This document shows positions 1 to 9,400 of a stretch of 64,000 nucleotides of DNA, one piece after another (the first letter of the stretch is position 1; every line of letters begins with the position of its first letter). The DNA comes from Trametes villosa. Lineage: Eukaryota > Basidiomycota > Agaricomycetes > Polyporales > Polyporaceae. The notes below the pieces were generated by a model. That model was not told the DNA's origin, made no database searches, and saw only the letters and a program-made list of their open reading frames with translations. Position numbers and translations under genes: made by a program. The stretch is from NCBI GenBank assembly GCA_002964805.2, contig PUDQ02000076.1, forward strand, positions 1 to 64,000. The letters are read 5' to 3'.

Positions 1-3000
1 GTGTGAAATACTGGATGAATCTTCCATGCCTTTGGGAGTCGGAGTTTCACGGTGGTAGGTCCCATGACTTCGTCGATGACAAAGGGACCTTCTCGTTTTG
101 GTGCGAGTTTCCGGTTGGGATAGGGCAACTTGAGGTTCGTGGATTCGAGGAACACCTTATCTCCCTTCTGGAAGGTCACATTGCCTGCTGCCTGTCTCTT
201 GGCCATGGCGGCGGCGGCCTTTGCGTGGGAGGCGATGGCGTTTTCTCGGAGTTCCTTGAGGTGATTCAATCGTTCTTCCGTGCTGGGGTGCTTGGGCTTA
301 GGGTGTACGGTGCCTATAGCTCGTGGTTGATATCCCATCAGAAGTTCGAAGGGGCTTTTCCCAGTGACTGAATGAGTCCGGTGATTGTGCGCAAATTCAA
401 ATTGTGGCAAGAGGGTGCTCCACGTGTCGGGGTAGTTCCCACAATAGATCCGCAGTGCGACTTCGATTTCTTGAATGGTCCGTTCTGATTGTCCGTCGGT
501 TTGAGGGTGGTGAGACGTGCTGAGCGATTGGCCAATCCCGAGGAGTTTATTCATTTCTTGGTATGCATGTGAGATGAATTGCGGGCCTCGGTCGGATATG
601 ATGCGGTCCGGAAGTCCAAATCGGGAGTAAACATCTCTCACGAGAAGATGTGCGGTGTCCATGGCGTTGGTTTCCTTTGTACATTCCGAGAGAACAATAG
701 CCTTGGATTCGTCGTGGTCGACAACCACTTGAATTGCGTCGAACCCGTTGGATAAAGGGAGCCCGGTGACATAGTCCATGGTTATTGTGCCGAATGGTCT
801 TGTTGATCCGCTATGTGGAATAGGCATCATTCCGGGTTGAGTGGGATGTGTGTTGACTTTGGCGGTTTGGCATGTTGCGCATCCTTTGACGTATTGGGTA
901 ATGAAGTGTCGCATGCCTGGCCACCAGTATTCTCGGTTGACAAGTTCGAAGGTTTTTTGGATTCCGGGGTGTCCCATGACTGCTGGTTCATGATGTAGGC
1001 GGACTACTTCTCGGCGGATATTGTCTTCGGGCGGGACATAGACCTTCCCTTTGAAGAGAACAATGCCGTCGTCCATGCGCCAGTCGGTCTTGGTTCCAAA
1101 AATAGGTTCCTTCTTGAGGTGCCACGCTCCATTGGTTGAGTCCATGACTGATTTGTCACGAGAAGTGGTGCTGCGGATTAATTCCTGGAGGTCAACGTGG
1201 ACTGCCTTGGCGAATAGATCTCCCGGGATCATAGTGACTTCTTCGTTATCGTGGTCTCCTGGGTCGTGGTCCGGTCTTCTGGATAGAGCGTCGGCTTGGA
1301 CCAGGCTTTTTCCTGGTAGATGTCTGATGACGTAGTTGAATTCGGATAAGAAGTTGCTCCATCGTGCTTGTCTTCGGTTGAGTTTTCTAGCACTGCGCCA
1401 ATATGTCAAGTTCTTGTGGTCTGACAGGATTTCTACGGGTTGTTTGGCGCCCTCGATGTAGTGTCTCCATGTTTCCAGTGCTCGGATGATGGCGAGGAGT
1501 TCGCGGTCGTAGATCTGGTAGTTGCGTTCGGTTTCGGTAAAGGATTTTGATAGATATGCACAGGGGTGCCATATCCCTTCCTCCCCTTTTTGCCTCAACA
1601 CCGCCCCGGTGGCGACTTTGGACGCGTCGCACTCGATTTGGAATGGTTTTGATACGTCCGGTTGAAGCAAAATAGGCTCCTCGATGAAGCGCTTCTTGAT
1701 GTCTTGGAATGCTTGTTCGCATGCGGGGGTCCACTTCCATGGGTTATCCTTCCGAGTTAAGTCGTTCAGGGGTCTTGCTAGGTCGGCGAATCCTCGTATG
1801 AACCTCCGATAGAAGTTCGCAAATCCTAGGAAGCTTTGGACTTGTTTGACTGTTGTTGGAGTGGGCCAGTCCTTTAGTCCGTCGAGCTTGACTGGGTCCA
1901 TTGATACTTGTCCTGGCGACACGATTGCCCCTAGGAATTCTACCCGTTGAACTTCAAACTCGCATTTCTCTGCCTTGAGGTATAGATCGTTGTCGCGTAG
2001 TCGTTCGATTACTAGCCGCGTGTGTTTGCGTAGATCTTCGAGGTTATCAGAGAAGAGTAGGATGTCGTCCATATAGATTACTAGCCATCCTTCTGACAGA
2101 TAGTCGTGAAAGATGGCGTTCATCATGGTTTGGAAGGTTGCGGGGGCGTTGCAGAGCCCAAAGAACATAACTGTTGGTTCGAACAGTCCTCGAGGGGTTT
2201 TGAACGCTGCCTTCCATTGGTCGCCTTCCTTGATACGGACATTGTTGTATCCTGCTCGAACATCGAGTTTGGTGAAGTATTTCGCTCCGCCTAGCTTGTC
2301 AAATAGGTCGGATATGAGTGGTAGAGGTCCTGCGTCCTTGATCGTTCCATCATTGAGGTATCGGTAGTCTTGGACTGGTCGTAGTGAGCCATCCTTCTTT
2401 TTGACGAAGAAGAATGGTGATGCCATTGGTGATTTGGAGGGTCGTATATAACCTTTGGCGAGGTTTTCGTCCACGAACTTGTCGAGTTCTCCTCGTTCTG
2501 CTGGGGATAATGGAATAATCTTGCAGTCGCGGGGTACAAATTCTGCCTTTAGCTTGATGTCATGGTCCCATGGTCTTGTAATGGGCATGCGCTCCGCGGA
2601 TTTCTTGTCAAAAACGTCTCGTAGGTCTAACAAATATTCTGGTAGTAGTTCTTCGAGTGTCTTGACCTTTTGCCCTTCGTGCGCCTTGATTGCTAGATTG
2701 GTTGACATTGTTGCTCGTCCGATAGTGAGGTCTTTGGATTGTTGTCTGAGAGAACTTAAGATTGTATTGGCCTGGACGTTCCAGGTATCGTCGTCTTCTA
2801 GATCTTCCGAGGTTCTCCTGATGAATTGGTGGACCCCTTCTGGGTCTGCTGTTGTCGTTCGTGGTAGTCCCCACATTGGGACTCCTGGTGGGGGGTCGTG
2901 ATGTTGCTGGTATTCTCGACGGAGTTGTTGTTTCTTGATAATCTTCGGGTCAAACTCGAAATGTCCCGAGTCCCAATTGACCTTTGGATTGTATCGTCGG

Positions 3001-3392
3001 ATCCATGGAATGCCTAGGATGGCGTCGTCCCGTCCTAGGTCAGCGACGTAGAAGTTCGTGGGTAGTTCGTGTCCTCGGACCACGAAGTTGGATTCCACTC
3101 GGTGGGTGACTTCTCCAATGGTGTTAATGCTGTCATCCGCGTTTCGGAATCGGATTGGTTTTGGTAGTTTGACCGTAGGGAGATTATATTGATTGACGAT
3201 GCGACGGTTGAGGATTGTTGCATCCGCGCCTGAGTCGAATAGGGCTCGGATTCCGACGACTTTGGGTCCACACTCAACATATCCGGATAGCAGGTATGCA
3301 TTTCTGCGCTGCTGGCCGATAGTTACAAATGAGATGGTGTAGTCCCAGCTACAGGACGAGACGGGCGCCGGGTCCGTTCGTCCTCCTAAAAA
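1..3392 (-). CDS. Retrotransposon Pol: protease, RT, RNase H, integrase (partial, open at window edge)
   Basis: The frame opens just after a TAA at 3419-3417 and has no stop down to base 1, more than 1,100 codons. The aspartic protease shows ALFDSGADATI with Asp-Ser-Gly at 3236-3228. Reverse transcriptase carries YMDD (2075-2064) followed by ILLFSDN. RNase H begins at the IECDASKVATGAVL stretch near 1640. Integrase has a His-His-Cys-Cys zinc region (about 1000-870), then MDYVTGLP, SDRGPQF and the HPQTDGQSER stretch carrying the third acidic residue. The last codons match the region that precedes a chromodomain in chromoviruses. Expression would need a -1 slip at the end of gag. The C-terminus is cut by the window. 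Confidence 0.93.
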
Positions 3393-3393
3393 T
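3386..3393 (-). promoter_or_regulatory. Candidate -1 frameshift site at the gag stop (T5 then AG)
   Basis: On the minus strand the gag codons are GAT TTT TAG. The pol frame over the same bases reads GGA TTT TTA. With the stop codon in the A site, tRNA-Phe on TTT can slip back one base and pair perfectly again with TTT. The pol frame is closed upstream by a TAA at 3419-3417, so the shift must occur within the 31-nt overlap. This is the only good slip sequence I see there. Confidence 0.6.
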
Positions 3394-5221
3394 CCAAGCC
3401 GTCTTCTTCGTCGTCGTTATCTCCTAGGGCTACGACACCGATTTCCATTTCTTCGGCATCGTCCGATTCGTCTTCCTTGATAGCACGTGTCTTGGTGGTA
3501 GGACCTTTCTTCTTGGGGCAGTTCGCTGCACGATGTCCGGGCTCTCGACAGTAGAAGCATTTGTTCTCCTTCAGGAGTTGTTGTCGAGTTTTCGGATCCA
3601 TTCGTGTGTTGGTGTTGATTGCGCGAACTTTCGGGTTGTCCCCTCGTTTCTTGAAGTTGGTCTTTAGACCTTGATAGTCGTCCACTTCGCGGTTTGTCCT
3701 CCATCCCCTCTCGATGTGTATAACTCTGTCAATGAGTTCGTGCATCGTGGTGGGAGCGGGGTATATGAGGACGAGCTTGGTGCGGAAGTATTGCGGTAGC
3801 TTGGTCTTGTACAAGGTTTGTTGAGCGTGATCGTCGTTGATTCTTGCTCTGACGCATAAGTCGAAGAACTTCGAGTTGAACTTGAAGAGATCTTCCTTCG
3901 GGTTGTACTTCAGGGTGGCTAGTTCTACTGAAGCCTTGCCCTGAGGGTCTATTTCGCCAAAGACCAGGCGAAAATCGGCAACCCATTGTCTCCAAGTTCC
4001 AAATCCAAGTGGAGCGCCGTGCTCGTCTTCTCCATTTGCTGCGTCGACCTTGGCCTCGGCCCACCAATGGGTATCGCCTCGCATGTATGAGAGCGCTGAG
4101 ACGATCTTTGATGTGTCGTTAGGATAGTCTTGGGGGCGACTGAGGAATAAGAGTTGAAGGTCCGTGAGGAATTCGTTGGCCTTGGAGCGATCTCCCATGA
4201 AGACCTCGGGTTCTTTGACCTTGCTCTTGTGTCCTGGGTTGACCTGTCCTAGAGCGTTGCCTTGTGCGTTCGCTCCCGGTTGTCCACCGCCAGGTGGTCC
4301 TCCTCCGCCTCCTCCTCCTCCTGGTGGTCCGCCGCCTGGTCCTCCGCCGCCTGGTCCTCCGCCTCCTGGTGGTCCTTCTCCTCCTGGAGGTCCTCCGCCT
4401 CGTGCTCTTTCTCCATATGGATCGTCATCGTCTTCGTCTCCGGATCTGCCTCCTCCTCCTCCACCGTGAGGTTCTCCTCCTGGTGGTCCGCCACCTCCTT
4501 GAGGGTCGTCGTCATCCCCTGGTGGTTGAGGGGCTCGTGATGTTGTTCCCCGTCCAGCCCTTACGGCCGTCGTGAACGGCGCTGCCGTGCTTGCTGTCGG
4601 AGCAGGTTGCGTGATTGTTGATACTGATGTCATTGTATCCTCGACGCGCTTGAGAGTTTCCGTGAATTCTCGTGCGGGTATTCTGACCCCAATTGGTGTT
4701 GTGGGTCTGATGGTTCGTAGGTTGTCCGGTTCGGGACTGGCTTGTCTTTCTTGAGAAGGGTCTTCTCCGCCGAAGTCTTCTTCTTCTGTGGCTGGTTCGG
4801 ATGCAGATGCCGGTGATCGCTCGGGATCACTGATCGGCGTGTTCGGGTTTCTGAGATATTCAACTCCTACCAGAGGAGATGGGGCTGGTGTTTCTGCGAC
4901 TGGGGTCCTTGGGGATATTGCGCTTGTCCGTCGATGAGTCGATGGCCTAGGAGAGGGAGTAGGAGCGGTCGAAGTGGAAGGTTTGGTTTCGATGTATTTC
5001 TCGCCTTCTCCTGTGGTGACGTTGTCTGTTTTGGAGCAAGCGAAGAATCCTTGTTTGCTGACGACTTTTTTGTTTAGTCGATGAGGACAGGGTTGGTATT
5101 TGCAGAGTTGGAATTCCCTTTCTTGAGGAGCCCAGTGAATGTCTTTATGTGTATTGTCGTTGAAGTAGTGGTCTCTGGTCTTGCAAGGGAGTCGATCCTT
5201 CGGGATGATGTCTGTGGTCAT
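3386..5221 (-). CDS. Retrotransposon Gag with CCHC zinc knuckle
   Basis: The 611-aa structural protein would form the virus-like particle and bind the element RNA. Residues about 30-65 hold an unusual Cys/His-containing stretch (CKYQPCPH, then FFACS). Residues about 75-330 are disordered: Ser/Thr/Pro-rich, then a long Gly-Pro-rich run. About 340-530 is a typical retrotransposon gag domain containing WW and the LCVRARIND-type helix. A CCHC knuckle, CFYCREPGHRAANC, lies near 552-565, followed by an acidic tail. The stop codon TAG directly follows a run of T, and pol resumes in the -1 frame. Confidence 0.9.
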   Translation of the reverse strand: MTTDIIPKDRLPCKTRDHYFNDNTHKDIHWAPQEREFQLCKYQPCPHRLNKKVVSKQGFFACSKTDNVTTGEGEKYIETKPSTSTAPTPSPRPSTHRRTSAISPRTPVAETPAPSPLVGVEYLRNPNTPISDPERSPASASEPATEEEDFGGEDPSQERQASPEPDNLRTIRPTTPIGVRIPAREFTETLKRVEDTMTSVSTITQPAPTASTAAPFTTAVRAGRGTTSRAPQPPGDDDDPQGGGGPPGGEPHGGGGGGRSGDEDDDDPYGERARGGGPPGGEGPPGGGGPGGGGPGGGPPGGGGGGGGPPGGGQPGANAQGNALGQVNPGHKSKVKEPEVFMGDRSKANEFLTDLQLLFLSRPQDYPNDTSKIVSALSYMRGDTHWWAEAKVDAANGEDEHGAPLGFGTWRQWVADFRLVFGEIDPQGKASVELATLKYNPKEDLFKFNSKFFDLCVRARINDDHAQQTLYKTKLPQYFRTKLVLIYPAPTTMHELIDRVIHIERGWRTNREVDDYQGLKTNFKKRGDNPKVRAINTNTRMDPKTRQQLLKENKCFYCREPGHRAANCPKKKGPTTKTRAIKEDESDDAEEMEIGVVALGDNDDEEDGLDF

Positions 5222-5235
5222 ACACTCGGGTACGA

Positions 5236-5976
5236 CTAGTATTGGGTGTATGGGGTGTGACTATACACGTTCCTTGTTGCGACCCACTGGAGGTATATGT
5301 TCTTGGCCGTGAATAGAGCTTGTCCTGAGCTGAGTACGACGGGATAGATTGGGTCCGTAGACTGAAGATTTGTCCACCGACTATGGTTTGCTCGGATTTC
5401 TTCTTCCAGGTAAATCCCGAAGTTGTTGAGAATATAGTCGTTGTCTCGATTAACCGGTGGTTCGCCGCGGAAGATTCGAAGTGCCTCTCGGTAATGGAAT
5501 ACAGCGTCTTGTAGATGGCGCGAAATAAGCGGGTCTACTTCTGGCCTGAATTGGATAGGGTCGTGGAAGTATGTTGCTGCGTTGAGCGCGCCAATGAGTT
5601 GTGATTCGAAGATGAGTGGGTCAAAGGCGAGTTCTTCTTCGTCGTTCGCGGGGTCGGGTGATGATTCCGATTCTTCGATGACTGAAGGGTCAACGTATTC
5701 GTCGATTGATCGAGCGAGTTCTTCGTCAGAGAACTGGACGTTCCTGATGTCGAGTTGATCGTAGTTGAAGCCTGGGACGTGCTCTGGACGTTCAGCGGCC
5801 TCTTCGAGGGTCGTGATGGTGTGCGGACGCGGAGGTAGTTCTTGATGGTACCAGTACGGAGATGCTGGTCGGATTGGCTGGGGACTCCACACGTGAAGTT
5901 CTTCTTCCTCGTGGAGAGGACTTGAGAATAGTCCGGAACGGACAGATGTTTCGGATGGTGACGACGTGGTGGGCAA
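5236..5976 (-). CDS. Retroelement ORF1, acidic 246-aa protein of unknown function
   Basis: An open frame of 246 codons lies upstream of gag on the same strand. I do not recognise its family. The N-terminal third is rich in Pro, Ser and Glu, and the middle (about residues 75-125) is strongly acidic with Ser-Glu-Ser and Asp-Glu-Glu-Glu runs. The C-terminal half (about 125-246) has the regular hydrophobic spacing of a folded, probably helical, domain. It has no zinc knuckle, protease or polymerase motif. It stops 14 nt before the gag ATG and is in a different frame, so it would be a separate product of the genomic RNA. Simple gypsy elements carry only gag and pol, so this is an extra. It could be an N-terminal gag piece separated by an intron or frameshift, but the gag ATG downstream looks self-sufficient. 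Confidence 0.55.
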   Translation of the reverse strand: MPTTSSPSETSVRSGLFSSPLHEEEELHVWSPQPIRPASPYWYHQELPPRPHTITTLEEAAERPEHVPGFNYDQLDIRNVQFSDEELARSIDEYVDPSVIEESESSPDPANDEEELAFDPLIFESQLIGALNAATYFHDPIQFRPEVDPLISRHLQDAVFHYREALRIFRGEPPVNRDNDYILNNFGIYLEEEIRANHSRWTNLQSTDPIYPVVLSSGQALFTAKNIYLQWVATRNVYSHTPYTQY

Positions 5977-6163
5977 GTTGTGGAGTCGACGGAGTGGGGC
6001 TAGTAACGCTCGGGTTACACGCCTACGAAGTTGAGCCCTTACACCGCTACGAGGTGAGGGATCCAGAGTTTCGATCTAATGTTAAGATAACACTTGAAGT
6101 GGCGTTCGAGCGCACTCAAAGAGTTATAAATAACAAGTAGATTGATGAGTCAAGAGTATTGGT
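5977..6163 (-). other. Retroelement 5' leader; no standard primer-binding site seen
   Basis: This 187-nt leader lies between the LTR and ORF1. Right after the LTR the minus strand reads ACCAATACTCTTG rather than the TGG start that pairs with a tRNA CCA end, and no TGG occurs in roughly the next 50 nt. I did not find a complementary stretch after the TATA box that would support Tf1-like self-priming. The priming mode is unresolved. Confidence 0.5.
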
Positions 6164-6220
6164 TGTTACAGGATGAAACAGGAGATCGAAACTGGGGAAA
6201 AGAGAGGGAGAGAGGGGGTC

Positions 6221-6228
6221 CTTATATA
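6221..6228 (-). promoter_or_regulatory. LTR TATA box
   Basis: The minus strand reads TATATAAG inside the LTR, followed by a C/T-rich stretch. This suits the U3/R promoter of the element. Transcription would run toward ORF1, gag and pol. Confidence 0.6.
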
Positions 6229-6300
6229 CTGTGGGGGAAGGATCTGCGCAGCAGATCCGCAGTGAAGCGCAGCACTGCTGCAGCACGTCCGCAGTCAGTA

Positions 6301-6415
6301 TGAGTCAGGTCTGAGCTAAGTATAGTACACCGCAGTCAGGATGAGTCATGAGGAGTCAGGACGAGTCATATGGACTAAATATAGGGGCTGAGTCAGAATG
6401 AGTCAGGTCGAGTCA
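6301..6415. promoter_or_regulatory. Cluster of TGAGTCA (AP-1/Gcn4-type) sites in the LTR U3
   Basis: Four perfect TGAGTCA heptamers start at 6301, 6342, 6389 and 6399, with one-mismatch copies at 6352, 6362 and 6409. TGA(C/G)TCA is the known core for fungal Gcn4/CPC1-type and AP-1-type bZIP factors. All lie upstream of the TATA box in the element's transcription direction. A fifth perfect copy is at 6146, just outside the LTR in the leader. A regulatory role is inferred. Confidence 0.5.
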
Positions 6416-6451
6416 TTGGCCGTATTAGGAACCGAGGATGAAATTGTAACA

Positions 6452-6456
6452 ACGGC
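6452..6456. repeat. Presumed 5-bp target site (one side of the duplication)
   Basis: ACGGC follows the LTR directly. The corresponding bases of copy B, which has no insertion, are ATGGC at 14881-14885. The second copy of the target duplication would be beyond the left edge. The 5-bp length is assumed from the family. Confidence 0.4.
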
Positions 6457-9400
6457 GCGGGGGCGACGTCGCCGCCGTCCTTGCTCGCTAGCGGTGCAGA
6501 TCGGAGCGAAGTCAGTGATAAGGGCGTGGGGGAGCCAAGCGGGGGAATCACCTCCTCCTCGTCCCCCGTCATCCTGAGCGGCCACAGGTCTGCTCTTCTC
6601 TCGTCCGTGCGCGATGCACTCACCGTCCTCGCCCTGCAGCATCCGCTCCGCGTGTCGATCCCCGCCGCATCTTCCGAAGACTGTAGTCAGCTGAGTAGGA
6701 CGCTCCTGCAGCCGCAGTGAGTGCCCGCACCCTCTCGACTGTACACCGCTCACACACGTCGAGGCAGCCGGCCTCGCGCACGCCTCGGCGCTGGACATCC
6801 TCGACGCCGCCCAACGACTCGCCTTCAAAGACGCACGCACACGCCGTACGTACCTTCGACTCACCGCCTGCACTGGTCGCGCCGCTCTCTCACTCTCAAA
6901 CAGCCGCGAACTCGGACCGAACGGGCACGCCGCTCCCGTTCGTGGAACTCACCGCCCCCTCGGTACCGCCCCGCACTCGACACCGCACTGCGAGCCGCAC
7001 GCGTCCACATCATCGGAAAAGGCACGTACCGTCTACCATCTACCGCGCACCACGCACCACAGCCGCTCTCGTCTCACTCACCGTGACCTTGCGCGCAGCG
7101 TCCTCGCGGAATGCACGAGCCGCGACGTACCGGATTCCGAACGCCGAGGAGGATGGACGTACCGTACTCGCACCCGCACTGTCGTAGATACCTTGGCGGG
7201 GTCTTCGTGGCTGAGGGACGCGGCGTGGGACGCCTTCAAGCGAGCGGTGAGCCACGGCGCACCTCGCAGGGGCTCACGGAGCGGGCGGGGGCGTCCGTGA
7301 GCGCGCTGTCTGCATCGAGGAGAAGGGGCCGAACGGCACACGCCCGCGCCCGCTCCTCGATCGTGCCGCGGCCGGTGTCCGGGTGCAGATCTTGGTCAGT
7401 GGGAAGGGGTAGCGCGGGGGCGACGAACTCAGCACGGGACCGGCTTCGAGCACGCCTCGCGCGTCGAGCAACGACGCGAGGCCATCGTTCCATAGAGCGG
7501 GTGCGAGCGGGGACGTGCCCCGACCAGACAGCAGCGGACGCGCGCGGGCCGTCCAACAGCGGCCCGCTCGCGCTCGCACGCACGCACGCACGCACACGTC
7601 CCGGCCGTGCGCGCAGGCGCTGTGCAGGCGGCGCCCGAGCACGACGAGCCTCGATCGCTGCGTCATCGGAGCAGACGGGGCGGGGGCGGCAGGGACGGTG
7701 TGCGGCCGGGGCCTCCGTGCGCCGTCGTCGGGGCCGAAAAAGACGCGGGCGGGCCTGCGCCGTGCGCGATGGGTGCAGGTGGGCGCACGGACACCGGCGC
7801 GGCGCCCCTGGCGTGGCGACGTCGTCCGACGCGCCTGGTGTGGCATTTGTGCTGTGGAGAGTCGGAACGGGTGAGCGGGGGTAGATGCACGCGGCGGCCA
7901 CACAGCGCACCTGAGCGACGCGTGCGCAGACGCGTTGTGGCTGCTGTTGGGCGACGTCTGTCGTCCGGAGCCGCGACGGTTCGTCGGCGGACGAGACAGG
8001 CGGCGGGCTGGTGCTCATGCGGAGACGACCGTCGTGGCCCCGACACGCACGGCGCCCGCCATGGCTGGCCTCGGCCGCGCACCTGTGCACACGCCGCGTC
8101 GTCGTCGCCCGTTCCGGCCCCTGTAGCGGCGCGCAAATCGCACGCCAGGCGCGCCGTCGTCCGAACGCGGTCGGCCGGACGAAGACGTCCGGCGTGCCTG
8201 ACGTCGAGCGACGGTGTCAGGAGGTTGACAAGTCGTCGACAAAGCGGGGAAGCTCACCTCTTGGCTGGAGACGTACCCCCTGTGCGTTTGCGTCGTATGA
8301 ACGCCCATGCCGCGGCCCGTTCAGTCCTGGCGATGTTCCGGGGCCGCCCTTGACATCGTCGCGGACGCGGCCGCGCGGAGATGCCTTGGAGGAGGTCCGC
8401 TGCGAGCACGGGCGAGCCGGGGGAGACTGCTATGGGCGGGTCCTTTCCGCGCGGTGCACAGACGCCGCGGACCGCGAGAACGCGATTCGACGCTGTACGA
8501 GCGTACGCAGCGACCTCTATTCCGTGCGTGAGTCCGTGTAGGGTCGAGGGGGACTCGCCGGCGTCGTGCGATTCGCTCCCCGGGGCGCAAACGTCGAGGC
8601 GCGAGGCGCGTCCGAAAAGTCTAAATCTTGAGCGCCTAAACAGGAGAGGTCGACGAACGCACTCCGCGGCGCCGGTAATTTCCCCCACACGCCCGGGGCG
8701 GCGTGGAAATTCACATAGCCTGAGAGGGTGTGGTTAGAAGAGCCGGGGTGTTCGATATGAGGGGAAACGGCGCAGAGAGCGGGGAGGAATGGCGGAAACG
8801 GGCGGCGAGGCGAAACGACACCTTCCCCGAATCGCGCGAGAACGGGTTCGTCCGGTGCCCCGGCGTTTAGAGGAGGCGGAGGGGGCAGATCGCAGGCGGT
8901 AGCACTCACATTCGAGGGACGGTGCGGGATTCTGGGTGGTATGCCACAGTATTCGGCTCGGGGCGAGCGCGGACGCCGGATTCTCGCCACGAAAACAGGA
9001 CCACATGTCAGGGGCGGGTGCCCCATGTGTCCGGGTCCTTTGCGAGTGTATGCGAGCGAGTATAAATATGTTATAGTCGAAAAACGTGGGAGTGGCTGCA
9101 GATCGCGGACAGAGTGAGTAGAGTCGTTTGGCAAAGAACAAGTAGGACGCACTTTTGAGGACATTGCCCCGGTTTCCCGGGCGATATGGGTGTCGATCCG
9201 CACGGGGCGCTGGCGGGGCGTGGATATATGCAGTCCGCGCGGGCGTCCGAGGCGAGGGACGGCGGGAACTGCGGGCGGGACGCGGCGGACGGGCTGCACA
9301 AGCGCGAGTCAGCAGCACAGGAGGCAGCAAAAGACGACTCAGAGAGGCGCAAGGCGACCTCTCGAGTCGGCGAGTGCATGGGCGAAAGGTGCCCCACTCG

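Larger units (their letters stand above)
1..6451 (-). mobile_element. Ty3/gypsy LTR retrotransposon, 5' LTR to integrase; 3' end outside window
   Basis: Read on the minus strand the order is 5' LTR (6451-6164), leader, ORF1 (5976-5236), gag (5221-3386) and pol (about 3392 to 1). Pol has protease, reverse transcriptase, RNase H and integrase in that order, which is the Ty3/gypsy (Metaviridae) order. The integrase C-terminal part is still in frame at base 1, so the rest of pol, any chromodomain, the polypurine tract and the 3' LTR lie outside. I checked the whole pol frame by hand and found no stop codon, and gag and ORF1 are also open, so the copy looks young. It is inserted in copy A of the segmental duplication: homology to copy B resumes at the first base beyond the LTR. 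Confidence 0.93.
6164..6451 (-). repeat. 5' LTR of the gypsy element (288 bp)
   Basis: On the minus strand the segment begins TGTTAC and ends GTAACA, a perfect 6-bp terminal inverted repeat with the canonical TG...CA ends. The motif TTTCATCCT occurs just inside both ends. A TATA box lies at 6228-6221. The boundary is supported independently because bases 6452 onward align without a gap to copy B at 14881. The matching 3' LTR is not in the window, so LTR-LTR divergence cannot be measured. Confidence 0.8.

Noticed and set aside
3..2901. Plus-strand frames inside the retroelement
   Set aside because: They are antisense to the continuous pol frame that carries all the enzyme motifs.
4164..4575. 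Pro- or Ser/Trp-rich plus-strand frames opposite gag
   Set aside because: They are antisense readings of the Gly/Pro-rich low-complexity part of Gag.
7111..8541. Several overlapping long frames on both strands (150-285 codons) in copy A
   Set aside because: Composition is Arg/Ala/Pro-rich as expected from GC-rich noncoding DNA. The frames are broken or shifted in copy B by indels not divisible by three, and no motif is present.
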